The notes beneath the pieces were generated by a model. It made no database searches. It was not told where the DNA came from and saw only the letters and a list, made by a program, of their open reading frames with translations. A DNA stretch of 64,000 nucleotides from Steinernema hermaphroditum (lineage: Eukaryota; Nematoda; Chromadorea; Rhabditida; Steinernematidae), in assembly GCA_030435675.1 (NCBI GenBank), contig CM059624.1:11742769-11806768 (forward strand). The letters run 5' to 3'. Made by a program: the position numbers and the translations under genes. Below, in pieces: positions 1-8,890 of this stretch; the first letter of the stretch is position 1; each line of letters opens with the position of its first letter.

Positions 1-51
1 AAATCCTCTTTGTTGAATGCCATTTTTAGGTAGAAGCGGCTATGTGGGAGT

Positions 52-97
52 CACACGCTTCAGGTCATTTTAAGATCGTTGACATATTAAGCGTGTG
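52..97 (+). ncRNA. stem-loop 1 of the constant-loop hairpin family
   Basis: Seen: CACACGCTT (52-60) pairs perfectly with AAGCGTGTG (89-97). An inner GTCA/TGAC stem (64-67 with 80-83) closes the 12-nt loop TTTTAAGATCGT (68-79). The internal loop is 3 nt on the 5' side and 5 nt on the 3' side. The apical segment recurs in four other hairpins within 2.3 kb, each with a different stem. Transcription and function are unknown; the RNA label is inference from paired arms. The strand is nominal, since a hairpin can form on either. Confidence 0.5.
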
Positions 98-849
98 TGT
101 GAACAACCGACCGAATGTGAGATTGGAGTCATACAGCATGGAATGAAATCAACTGAGCCACTCCACCGTCAGCAACAAGGCCGAGGAAGTACATCCTTGG
201 AGCCTATTACAGAGATCGAGTAGTATAGAGTCAGTGGAGAACAGGGCATTCCGTCGAAATGCATCGGATTCCATCTCAATTCCCAACGATTTTCAAAAGC
301 TGGTTGGACATGTTCCCAACGCTGAAGGGGTCATTGAGAAAGGACACACTGCGTGACGTTGTGTGAGTTATCCACTATTAACATCAGCCAAACAGCGCTC
401 AGATAGGTGCATTGAATGCCATATAGCTCATGACTAAATTTTAGGCACGCTGAGGTGGCGGACTCCTTCATGATGATCACTGAGCAGCGCAGTCGAAATC
501 AAAACGGAACCAGAAAGTAGAAACATTACCGCGCACGTCTTCAAAACAGCCAACCAGAGGAGTATCCAGCCGGCCCTCAATATTCGCTCAGCCCTCTCCG
601 GGCAGCTGAGATCAAAACGGAGCCACAAAACTTTCCGTTAGGTTCCTTAGTGAAAAGAACCTTTCGCAATCATTGTTCCCGATTCAGAACCCGAAACATA
701 GCTTAAGTTCCTGAGGAACCTAGAGAAGACACAGATAGAAACAAGTGTAAGTTTTGGGATTTTTCGATGCCTGTAAATATCCTTCCTTTAGTAGAAACAT
801 TGCCTGACACTTCAGTTAAGCACCGATCCAGACAGCCTTAAAAATTCGC

Positions 850-898
850 ACAGACCCCAGCAAATGTCATTTTAAGATCGTTGACATGGGGGCTGTGT
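850..898 (+). ncRNA. stem-loop 2 of the constant-loop hairpin family
   Basis: Seen: CACAG (850-854) pairs with CTGTG (894-898), CCCC (856-859) with the G run 889-893, and ATGTCA (865-870) with TGACAT (883-888). The loop at 871-882 is identical to that of stem-loop 1. The outer stem shares no sequence with the other copies. Same caveat on transcription. Confidence 0.5.
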
Positions 899-1125
899 TA
901 GATGGAGATGACATTCTGCAACAGATCGTTCGTGGATAGAGTCAGTTCAAGGCCTTCGATACCCTGCTGGTGGCCATTGTGGATGAAGTCATTGACGACA
1001 ACAGATGGATCGCCAATTGTAAGCCACTTCCGGAGAATTTATAGAATGCAAAGCAGAAATGTTCGGAATGACAACTGGAGAACTTCTTTTTCAGTGGATG
1101 CTTTCTTTTTTTGGCCACTCCAGCA

Positions 1126-1265
1126 ATATCTGCTACAATACCGTCGTCAGAAAGGAGATAATGAATAAGAAACAGCGTCAGAATTCCAAAAATCTCAATA
1201 TGTACGTATCATGTAGTTATTTATACTACTCCAGTGCCATTTTCAGAAGAGTTCTTCGTGGTCTT
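1126..1265 (+). repeat. duplicated block, copy 1 (partner 2082-2215)
   Basis: The two blocks share a run beginning GCTACAATACCGTC / GCAACAATACCGTC, then AGAATTCCAAAA, TATGTACGTATCAT and a terminal TTTCAGAAGAGT. The shared part looks like the end of an exon, a short intron (GTACGT...TTTCAG) and the next exon start. No protein family is recognised. The blocks show that the first 2.4 kb grew by local duplication. Confidence 0.6.
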
Positions 1266-1527
1266 CATCGTCGCAAATCCTTCTGGAGGCCAGTGCGAAG
1301 AACGAACGAGGAAATGCCATTTTAAGAACGTTGGCAGTCACTCTTCGTTCTGCAGGCAGTTGGGAAATGCGTATGTGTACGTATGTATCTGAAATAGTGA
1401 ACGGCCTTCTTCCTCTGGAAGGTAGTACCCGCGATCGTCGACCTGTTTGTCATTATCTTCAGAAATGACATGCAACGGCAACTAATACCAGTTCATCGTC
1501 GCCAATCCTTCTGGAGGCCAGTGCAAA
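1263..1527 (+). repeat. pair of short direct repeats 1263-1297 and 1493-1527
   Basis: TTCATCGTCGC(A/C)AATCC followed by TTCTGGAGGCCAGTGC occurs twice, 230 nt apart, on either side of stem-loop 3. This is another sign that the hairpin-bearing segment is built from duplicated pieces. Confidence 0.6.
1299..1351 (+). ncRNA. stem-loop 3 of the constant-loop hairpin family
   Basis: Seen: AGAACGAA (1299-1306) pairs with TTCGTTCT (1344-1351), GAG (1308-1310) with CTC (1341-1343), and TGCCA (1315-1319) with TGGCA (1332-1336). The inner stem differs from copies 1, 2 and 5 by a T-A to C-G exchange on both arms (GTCA/TGAC becomes GCCA/TGGC), which is a compensatory change. The loop is TTTTAAGAACGT. Confidence 0.5.
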
Positions 1528-1659
1528 GCGAAATTTCGAGTGTGAGGTAGAACAGAGGTTTGACCAAGATGGACAACCATTGGAGACCCGACTCTTCTTC
1601 GAAATGAAGTGAGTAAAGAGATAATTACGCCCAGCTCATACGAACTTTCAGGAAGAGCT

Positions 1660-1705
1660 CCGCTGCACTTAAAATGTCATTTTAAGAACGTTGGCATTGC
1701 AGCGG
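1660..1705 (+). ncRNA. stem-loop 4 of the constant-loop hairpin family
   Basis: Seen: CCGCTGCA (1660-1667) pairs perfectly with TGCAGCGG (1698-1705), and ATGTCA (1674-1679) with TGGCAT (1692-1697) through one G-U pair, the intermediate state between the T-A and C-G versions. Six unpaired bases lie on the 5' side only. The loop is TTTTAAGAACGT, as in stem-loop 3. Confidence 0.5.
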
Positions 1706-2081
1706 TGACCGACCTTCGCAAGCATCCACAGGCACTCCGACGATCCTCGACATCAGAAAGGGTACGGACTATTTATAAAACTCAATCAGTCCGATCAAAT
1801 ATTTTGTTGTCGAGCAGGCTCAGTCAAACAGCTGATCGAACTGATCGAATTTTGTCAATACGAAACGCATGCTAATGCTTAAATGTTCACCTTTCAGCGG
1901 ATGGCAGAAAGCTACGAGGGGTCGTTCTCATCCTTAGCAATGTAGGCGAGGAATGATCTTACTCCTTCCTCATGATCCATTTTCGGAAGAAGGAAAGAAG
2001 TAAGCAAAGTCCTTTGAAGATCGTTTCCCCAGACTTAATGCGGACTGCGATATCAAGTACCATCTATACGTCTAGTCATTT

Positions 2082-2215
2082 GCAACAATACCGTCTACTA
2101 TCGGAAAGGAAGTGATGAGGAAGAACATAATGAATAACAAAGAGCATCAGAATTCCAAAATATGTACGTATCATATAACTTACAGTGCTTCAGTGTCTGT
2201 TTCAGAAGAGTACTG
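2082..2215 (+). repeat. duplicated block, copy 2 (partner 1126-1265)
   Basis: Diverged second copy of the block at 1126-1265, with the same exon/intron-like organisation and TTTCAG acceptor-like end. It is followed within 60 nt by the region holding stem-loop 5. Confidence 0.6.
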
Positions 2216-2274
2216 AGCGGCAGCAGACAAATATTTCTTCTTGTTTTCTGGCGGCATCCTCAGCACCAAAGTCG

Positions 2275-2321
2275 GACAGCCCTGCAGATGTCATTTTAAG
2301 ATCGTTGACACAGGGGCTGTC
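2275..2321 (+). ncRNA. stem-loop 5 of the constant-loop hairpin family
   Basis: Seen: GACAGCCCT (2275-2283) pairs with AGGGGCTGTC (2312-2321) with one bulged G, and TGTCA (2289-2293) with TGACA (2306-2310). The loop is TTTTAAGATCGT. It lies 3' of a duplicated block (2082-2215). Confidence 0.5.
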
Positions 2322-2399
2322 AAACGGAGGGATGAAGAAAACCAAGACAACCAAGAACTACTGTTTTTTTTGTATTTAACGTTCCGTGCCCACTCGGTT

Positions 2400-3198
2400 G
2401 TGGCATCGGCAATGTCTTCATAACGTGTCTCCCTTTCATCGTCCGATCATTTGACATCGTCATTCTTTGTCCTCATGCCCCATTCTAAGCTAATACATGC
2501 CAGTCTGCTCTGAATCCATTAACTGGACGCCATGTGTGATTTGTAGTTTACCTTTTTTTTAGCATTGTGTTGACCTTCTTGACTTCCTCTGCAGCTGTTT
2601 GTCGTAGTTTTCCCCTTTTCGTGGTTTGATTTGCTCGAAACGATTGAATATTGTATGAGTCTAATATATGCAACAGAAAGAGACAGTTATGATTCTTCTT
2701 CTAGATCTTCTATGATAAAGACGAAAAGCTCTGCTTGCTCTGCACTGTTCTGGTTTCTCAACTGTTGCCTCAATTATATTTTGTTTTTGAGCTGATGTGG
2801 AGGTGAGAAATTGTAAAAGGGGTATTTTAGATGTACATATTTTGCAATTTTTTAAATGACCGGCGCCAGAGGATGAGCAATCACCAGAGAGGGCACAAAT
2901 GCATTCCACAAATCGGTTTTCCAAAAATCCCAGTAGTTTCCAGGAAATAGAGCGCATAATGTGTTCAACTATCGGCCCTGACACGATTCGTCCAGCGGGA
3001 CACGACCCTGGCTATAAGTGGTGATCCCAAAAGTGTGATGAAGTGTGATGTGGTGCGGAAAGAATTGACTTGAGATCGAAGATCTCCCGTAGAAATCAGT
3101 GTGGAACACCAACGGTCCATTTTAAACTTGTATTTGGCTACAGTTAAAGTGCAGAAGTAAATTTTTTGTACTTTTGGATTGAGTTCATCTTTCTTCGT
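2400..3198. other. no gene seen
   Basis: AT-rich sequence. Open frames are short and show no family motif or convincing splice pair. The segment 3' of about 3100 is probably the 3' flank of the minus-strand peptide gene. Confidence 0.5.
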
Positions 3199-3447
3199 TC
3201 ACTTCTTTCCGTAGAGCGCATAGCCTCCGTAGTAGGGGTAGGTGTAGGCGCCGCCCCAGCCATAGTACGACGGATAGTAGCCACTGTAGTATCCGTAGTA
3301 GGGATAGTAGCTACCGTAACTACCGTAGTACCACTGAGCGCTGACTTGGTCGACGGCGACAGCCAAAACAAGGGCAACGAGGAGGATACTGTAACGGGGA
3401 CGTTAGGGTCGCAGGAGAGGGGACACCTACTAGAAAACAGAGTTCAT
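3199..3447 (-). CDS. secreted Tyr/Gly-rich peptide (YGGW-like)
   Basis: Two exons, 3447-3431 and 3388-3199, joined over a 42-nt intron (GTAGG...TTACAG). The product is 68 residues. It begins MNSVFYILLVALVLAVA, a clear signal peptide likely cut after VSA. The mature part is almost only Tyr, Gly, Ser and Pro, with motifs WYYGSYG, YYPYYGYY and YYGWGG, and ends YGKK. Composition and size resemble nematode NLP/CNC-type antimicrobial peptides (YGGW family), which are secreted from epidermis on infection or injury. That role is inferred, not shown. A TATAAATA lies about 50 nt upstream of the ATG. The last residues could be a dibasic trimming site. A structural cuticle or silk-like peptide is the alternative. 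Confidence 0.75.
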
Positions 3448-3494
3448 TGTACGTCGACGTCTGGAGGATCTGGAGATGACGTCCTCACGTGGTG

Positions 3495-3502
3495 TATTTA
3501 TA
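3495..3502 (-). promoter_or_regulatory. TATA box of the Tyr/Gly-rich peptide gene
   Basis: TATAAATA on the minus strand, 48-55 nt before the start codon at 3447. This leaves a 5' leader of about 15-20 nt if transcription starts 30 nt downstream. The spacing suits a highly expressed short gene. Confidence 0.55.
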
Positions 3503-4034
3503 CTCGTCTCTGCAGCGTTTGTTGATTGTCTTCGAGTGCCGAAAGTCAACACGGCGCCCGCCGGAATCCGGTCGTCGGCGCCCCATTGACAGATCTCTGT
3601 TTGACGTTGGCGTGCTTTAGGGATTACGCCAATTTGCGCGTCAGTAATTGGCATCTTGGAGTTCACGGGTCGCGCAAACTGGCAGCCGATCAGTGATCTC
3701 TCGGGAGAGGGGGACACTTGGACACAACATATGGAACAGGCGCAGTTAGATATCTCTCCTTTCGCTTCAGCAAATTTTCGGATTCAACCCGAAGACAACT
3801 CTACTTATGAGTAAAAATAGTTCGACCTGTGCTTTATGTGTTTGCTTAAAGGTCCCGACACGAGCTTCCGTCGTTCCGAAGTGTTTCAAATGACTTGTTT
3901 GCAGAATTGCTCCCTAACCATACGACAATCCGTTCGAGTTTTCTATTCTTCAGAGCAGCCTTAGATAGTTTTCACTACGCCGACTCCCCGAGCTAGAGCT
4001 CCTCTGAAGCCCCGCCATCTTCCGTGTGCTGGGA

Positions 4035-4061
4035 CGATAACAATATCAGTTATCTTATCAG
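4035..4061. promoter_or_regulatory. cluster of GATA-factor sites
   Basis: CGATAA at 4035-4040, then TATCAGTTATCTTATCAG at 4044-4061, which reads CTGATAAGATAACTGATA on the other strand. Four GATA cores fall within 27 nt, including the TGATAA form preferred by nematode intestinal GATA factors. It lies downstream of the phosphatase gene and upstream (in the minus sense) of the peptide gene promoter. The target gene is unknown. Confidence 0.4.
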
Positions 4062-4254
4062 AACGAGCCGATTCATATTGAACATCAGCATCACAGCTAC
4101 AGCATGCCGCTACAGCCCATCAACTTCTTTCGACATCACCTAAACACGGCTATCAAATTAAAATAGACAAGAGACAGGAGAGTTAAGTACGCTAAATCCC
4201 AAACCACACACTTTTTATGCTGGACAAAATCATACACCACAAAAGCAGTGTAGT

Positions 4255-6463
4255 CTAGTGCGACTGTTGATCGTTGTTCTGGCCCTGCTGAGCACCATTC
4301 GCGGATACGTTCCGATTCGTGACAAGAATCTGTGGCATGTTCGCACCTTGCACTGTGGCGAGCGCCTTGACGAATGGCTGCGTGGAGCGCTGATAAACGA
4401 TGGCCTTCTTGCCGCCGGCGGTATGTATTGTGTAGGTCTTCGCCGGAGTATACGTGAACCTTGTTGGAGGCTTTGGTTTCTCGGGCTCCGCTGGAGGAGG
4501 AATGGCTTCAGGAGATGGAGGACGAAGTACAATTTGAGGTGAAGGAGGAGGTACTTCAAGAACGGGCTGGAGAGCTCCTACTGCAGGAGGATTGATAGCA
4601 TCTCCAAACAGAGCGCTTTCGGCTGCCGCTGGCTCCAGCTGTCTGCTAACAAAAGGCATTGAGTTGATAGATTCAGTTCCAGCTGCCTCCGGTTTCTCAT
4701 CGTTTGAAATACAAGACTGATGAATGAGAAGGGGTGATGGAACCGAGGGCGATGGAGCCTGGAGCGGTGGATTCTCATCTGGTTGGTTTTCTTTATCTGT
4801 CTTCTTCGGATCTTCTTGCATCTCCGCTTTCTTCTTATCCCTCATAGTTTTATCTCTCTTCGAGTCATTCTTGGCAGATTTCTTTTTGACATTTCGCTTG
4901 CTATCTTCGAGCGAATTTTTATTCTCCTTGCTTCCTCCTTTCTTTTTCTTCGCATTCTTTTCCCGATCGGTTTTCATGTCATCAGACTTCGCATCGTCAG
5001 TTTTCCTACTGCTAGACTTCTTGTCATCGTGGGAGGCCTTCTTGCTGCCCGGTTCCACGAGGGCTTCTTCGTCCATCTTCTTCCCCTCTTGAATCGCTTT
5101 GTTAGGATCTGGTGGAGAAGTCGCGTTCATCGGTAGCTGTTTACCACCATTATCGTTTAGAAGCTTCACGTAGTTCTCGTACTCTTTGCAAAAGGCTACA
5201 ATAACATAGATAAGGAATATACTAAAATAACGGCATACGTTTAATGTCAGCCTTGGAAACAACATCCTTAGCTAGAATCAGCTGCATAAGAGCGTAATGC
5301 ACATAGACGTATTGATCTTCTGTTTGCACTGCCTGTGAGCGTTGAGAACGGAGATCACGAGTCACACGCATCATGTCGGGCATCTTAGCTTGGAAGAGAC
5401 ACCTGGAAAAGTACATGGTTATGATGTGAACCACACATATTTCACCTACTTGTAAACGATTTCGATCATCACTAGAGTTCCGGTTCGGCCGATACCGGCA
5501 CTACAGTGAACAATAGTCGGATTTTTTGTGTATTTTCGTGAGTACTGCAGTAGTCTAAACGGAGCCATTGGAGTTTTGGGAACACTCTTGTCCGGCCAAG
5601 TGGTCCATTGTCGGTGATCTACGTGACGTTGCTCATTGTCATCTGTAACATTTCCGTTCATGACATACAAGGAAGATATATGGGTCGTACAAGTCAAGAG
5701 CAGAGTACATTTCACGAAACTGGCATCACGCGTATCAACTGACTCGTTTTTGATAGTTAAACCGTGGTACGTTCGAGTTTCATCTTTTTTTGACGGCCAA
5801 TACTGCGCACATTTCTCCTTTCCAAGCTCTTCGCATCGGCAAAGCATAATGATCTGAAATTTTATATGTTAAAAAACGAATTCCGAACTTATGTATATAC
5901 CTGTTTCACCTTCTCTTGCCAAACCATTCTCCAGAAATCAGGCACTGTGTCTACGGCGCCCTTCTGAATGGGACCCTGGCAACAGATGAACGTATTGTCG
6001 AGGAGCTTATGGGTGACACGGTTGGCATGGATGAAATCACCTTTGACATTTTCTGGCCAGTTGAGCACGATACGCGTCTTGTCCAAGCAACCAACGTCTT
6101 TGTATCGACACTTCGGAACGTTTGCCGCTTCGGCACTGGCTGTCTTCGTATTGTCTGCAGGCACAAATGATTTTAGTTCGGCATACTGCAGTCGAAGCGC
6201 GTGGACGCCAGCCTTCGTTACTTCATCGACGAACTTCTTCATCACCTCCTTAGCTTCAGGCGAAAACGCCTCGCCGGTACGTTCTACCTTCGTGTTGCAC
6301 ACACTAGACTTTTCGGTGAGTTCACTGCTACGTATCTTTTTCTGTTTCGACGATGCTCCAGTGCTGCAAAAGTGGAGTTAGACATGAACCAGAACAATGG
6401 CAGTTACCTATCGCCTTTGCGGTCCCCCTTGATCCGCTTTGCAAGCGCGCCGACAAGCGCCAT
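4255..6463 (-). CDS. protein tyrosine phosphatase with Lys-rich C-terminal tail
   Basis: Five exons: 6463-6408, 6363-5901, 5853-5450, 5402-5239, 5195-4255, giving 675 residues and four introns of 37-48 nt. The classical PTP domain spans about residues 60-370. The signature VHCSAGIGRTG holds the catalytic Cys and Arg, and the WPD loop (QWTTWPDKSVP) supplies the general acid. Earlier landmarks are YKDVGCLDKTRIVL, FICCQGP and FWRMVWQEKVKQIIMLC. All key residues are intact, so it should hydrolyse phosphotyrosine. The remaining ~300 residues are low complexity: a Lys/Glu/Asp/Ser-rich block (KKKKGGSKENKN), then Pro-rich (PPPSPQIVLRPPSP), then a Gln/Asn-rich end. The layout resembles the large nematode set of cytosolic PTPs, many expressed in sperm. 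The Lys-rich tail suggests binding to membrane or nucleic acid. No signal peptide or membrane segment is seen. Confidence 0.88.
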
Positions 6464-7737
6464 GGCGTCGACAGTGTTCCTCTGTTCGGCGACGAGGCGA
6501 CTTCAGCGCAGAATCTGATCACACTGAGTCGACTTAATCGACCGCACTGCAGCAGGCGACCACTCGAAAGGAGCGACTGAGGTCGAATGCCGTCTGCGAA
6601 GCCATCATCTGTCCGTAGACAGTCTGGGCTTCTGCAGCGTCTGCCTCCAACTGCAGCGAATGTCATTCCACGCTGCGTGCATTCAAGGAAACGGTCGAAG
6701 GGATGGTGTAATCGGGTTCGCTACAAGTTTCACCAGAAGTTGGCGTATACTGGATGTTGCTGGCTCTTGACACGATGTCCCCGGTGATTTCGATCAATAC
6801 ACTGTAACTGTCTGATTACAACGTAAGTGCCCAGAAACTAAAGGCAGCTTCTTACTTGCGGTCATGCCCAACACAAAGCTATAGAACAAACTCTTACGAG
6901 TCCGATTCAGCCGTTCCTCGTCCAAAACAGTTTTGTTCTCGTTAGTTGAGCGACCATCGTCTGCGTTGTATTTTGTATTTGCCCATACATTAGGTATGTA
7001 GATCAAAGATCAAAGATCACTTTTCAAGAGTTTGCCGAAAGGAGAAACTGTTGGCTCATTGGAAACGATAATGAGAGTTGTAACTGAGGGCTGCCTTTGA
7101 CCGAAACGAAGACATTGCTCTTGCAGTATTAAACAAGACCTTCCCCTCATCTTTGATCATTAAGCACGTCTCCTAAACAGGATTTCCACCACAGTATCGT
7201 TCTCTATCATATGCGTTACCGTATTACATAAGAAAGCTTCGTCTCAAAACGGGGGCACAGGATAACTGTACCTGTAGTGGCCGTAAACGCAGGGGTCAAT
7301 GCGCTTAAAATACTTATTTCATCTAAGTTACTAGAATCTGGTTTATGTGTGCCTTCTTATTGTTGCTGTTTTATGTACCATTAGAGAGTTGTTTTGAAAC
7401 AGGACGAACGTGTTTACCGAACGATTGCTTAATTACAGACAACTTTTGGGCAGACCCGTTCACGAGCCTCAAATCAATAAATCACAAACAGGTGGTCGTA
7501 GCTTCTCCGAAAAGGGAGAAGAAAAGAGTCGTTCCCGCGTCTTCTTCTTCTCACACCACTCACGACGTCGCCTCCGTTCCACTCGCCCCTTATTAATTGT
7601 TTCAGCCTACTTCTGTTATTTCAACCACAATTAGCGGCGCTGTAATAGGGGTTCATGTTCCGCTGGCGAACAGGTATGTTTTGAAAGGGAGATGCGCGAT
7701 AAAACCAGTCGTCGCGGCGTTCAGAGGGTTAGAAGAC
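6464..7737. other. intergenic, divergent promoter region
   Basis: Lies between the phosphatase (-) and the TIL gene (+). Short open frames here lack family motifs. A repeated GATCAAA/AGATCAAAGATCAC stretch near 7005-7020 is the only local structure noticed. Confidence 0.4.
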
Positions 7738-8004
7738 ATGCTTTGGCGCCGGTCGGCTGTCGTCCTTTTCGCTCTCTTCGTCCTGATCGCCTCTTCTGAG
7801 CCTCTGGAGGAGCGATGTGCCGAGAACGAGCTCTTCGACAAGTGCGCAGGGACCTGCGAGGCAACCTGTAAGGGCCGAACGCCCTGTGTCCGGCAGATGT
7901 GCCGTGGAGGATGTCGGTGCAAGGACGGATTCGCGAGAGACGACGACGCGAGCTGTGTTCGTCTGAAGGAGTGCGTCAAGGACGCTCCGATTTTCGACTA
8001 TTGA
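7738..8004 (+). CDS. secreted one-domain TIL protease inhibitor
   Basis: Single exon, 88 residues. The start at 7738 is preferred over the upstream in-frame ATG because it opens the signal peptide MLWRRSAVVLFALFVLIASS. The mature part carries ten cysteines with the trypsin-inhibitor-like pattern, starting CAENELFDKCAGTCEATC and closing CRCKDGFARDD...CVRLKEC. TIL proteins are small disulphide-bonded inhibitors of serine proteases. This gene lies next to a three-gene serine-protease cluster, which fits that role, though the natural target is unknown. There is no intron, unlike the two-domain TIL genes downstream. Mature sequence ends acidic (APIFDY). Confidence 0.85.
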   Translation: MLWRRSAVVLFALFVLIASSEPLEERCAENELFDKCAGTCEATCKGRTPCVRQMCRGGCRCKDGFARDDDASCVRLKECVKDAPIFDY

Positions 8005-8890
8005 ACTGTACGTGTGTTATGGAGGTTGTTCGATAAATTTAGATGTGTACTGGTAAAGGGGGAACACCTCCTTAAAAGGAAACACCTGAGACTACGAGAG
8101 ATCATAGGGTGGACAAGAAGAGCCATTATCTTCGCTTAAGAAGACATTTGGGTATTCCTGTAAGTCCTATCTATCTGTAAGGTACTGTTCGCATTGATGT
8201 CTAGGGAATATTGGGATCATGAACATTAAAGCTGAAATGATATCGAGCAATGCCTATGAATTTTATTTAGTTGTATTCAAAAATATGAATCGACAACGGT
8301 CAGAGGTCAGAAGTGATTCTCCAGTATGGCGAAACGCCACGTCAATCTAACGACTGAAGCACGAGCAGGAATCAATCTTGGTCTTTGCTGCTTTCATTTG
8401 TCAGTCTATCGGAAAATTCGAAAGCTTGCTCTGACAGCGAGGAGCAACAAGGGTGTCGATGAAGTCTTTACAGTGCCTGATTTTGGTATCCGAGGGTTCG
8501 CTCTACCGATACTTCTATCAGTTTTGGGGTGCGTGAATGCTTAGCCGAGCAGATGGTTTCAGTTTAGAAGAGCTCGACGAATCTGTCCTTATCAGCTCCT
8601 CCTTGAGCAACTCTTCGGCCTGCCCAGGTTTGCCTATCAAAAATCTCTTCTCAATTCGTCTACTTGAAACGGAACCCGAAAGTTCGGGCACCCCACCGGA
8701 TAACTCTGGTTGTGAGAGAAGGGCTTCCGTTTTGTTCCTGTGAAATTTCAAGTGTCGGTATTTGGAAGCAACTCTTCGAACATCGTCTGACGCATGTGGT
8801 GACCTTAATGTGGTGGCAGTCAAGAATGCCACCACGCAGGAATAGAATTCCATTAATGTAGCTCGGTGCCAAACTGACACCATTTCCAAA
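8005..8890. other. no gene seen; 5' flank of protease A
   Basis: No family motif was found in any frame. The long minus frame across 8518-9003 runs into the foldback element and is a by-product of it. The last part is presumably the promoter of protease A. Confidence 0.4.

Noticed and set aside
52..2321. Conserved peptide (K/R)CHFK(I/N)V(D/G) read through the hairpin cores
   Set aside because: The frame is open, but differences between copies fall at second codon positions and change residues, while the flanking stems stay complementary. Structure, not protein, explains the conservation better.
3166..3525. 119-codon plus-strand ORF (Val-rich)
   Set aside because: It is the antisense of the Tyr/Gly-rich peptide gene, which has signal peptide, intron and TATA support.
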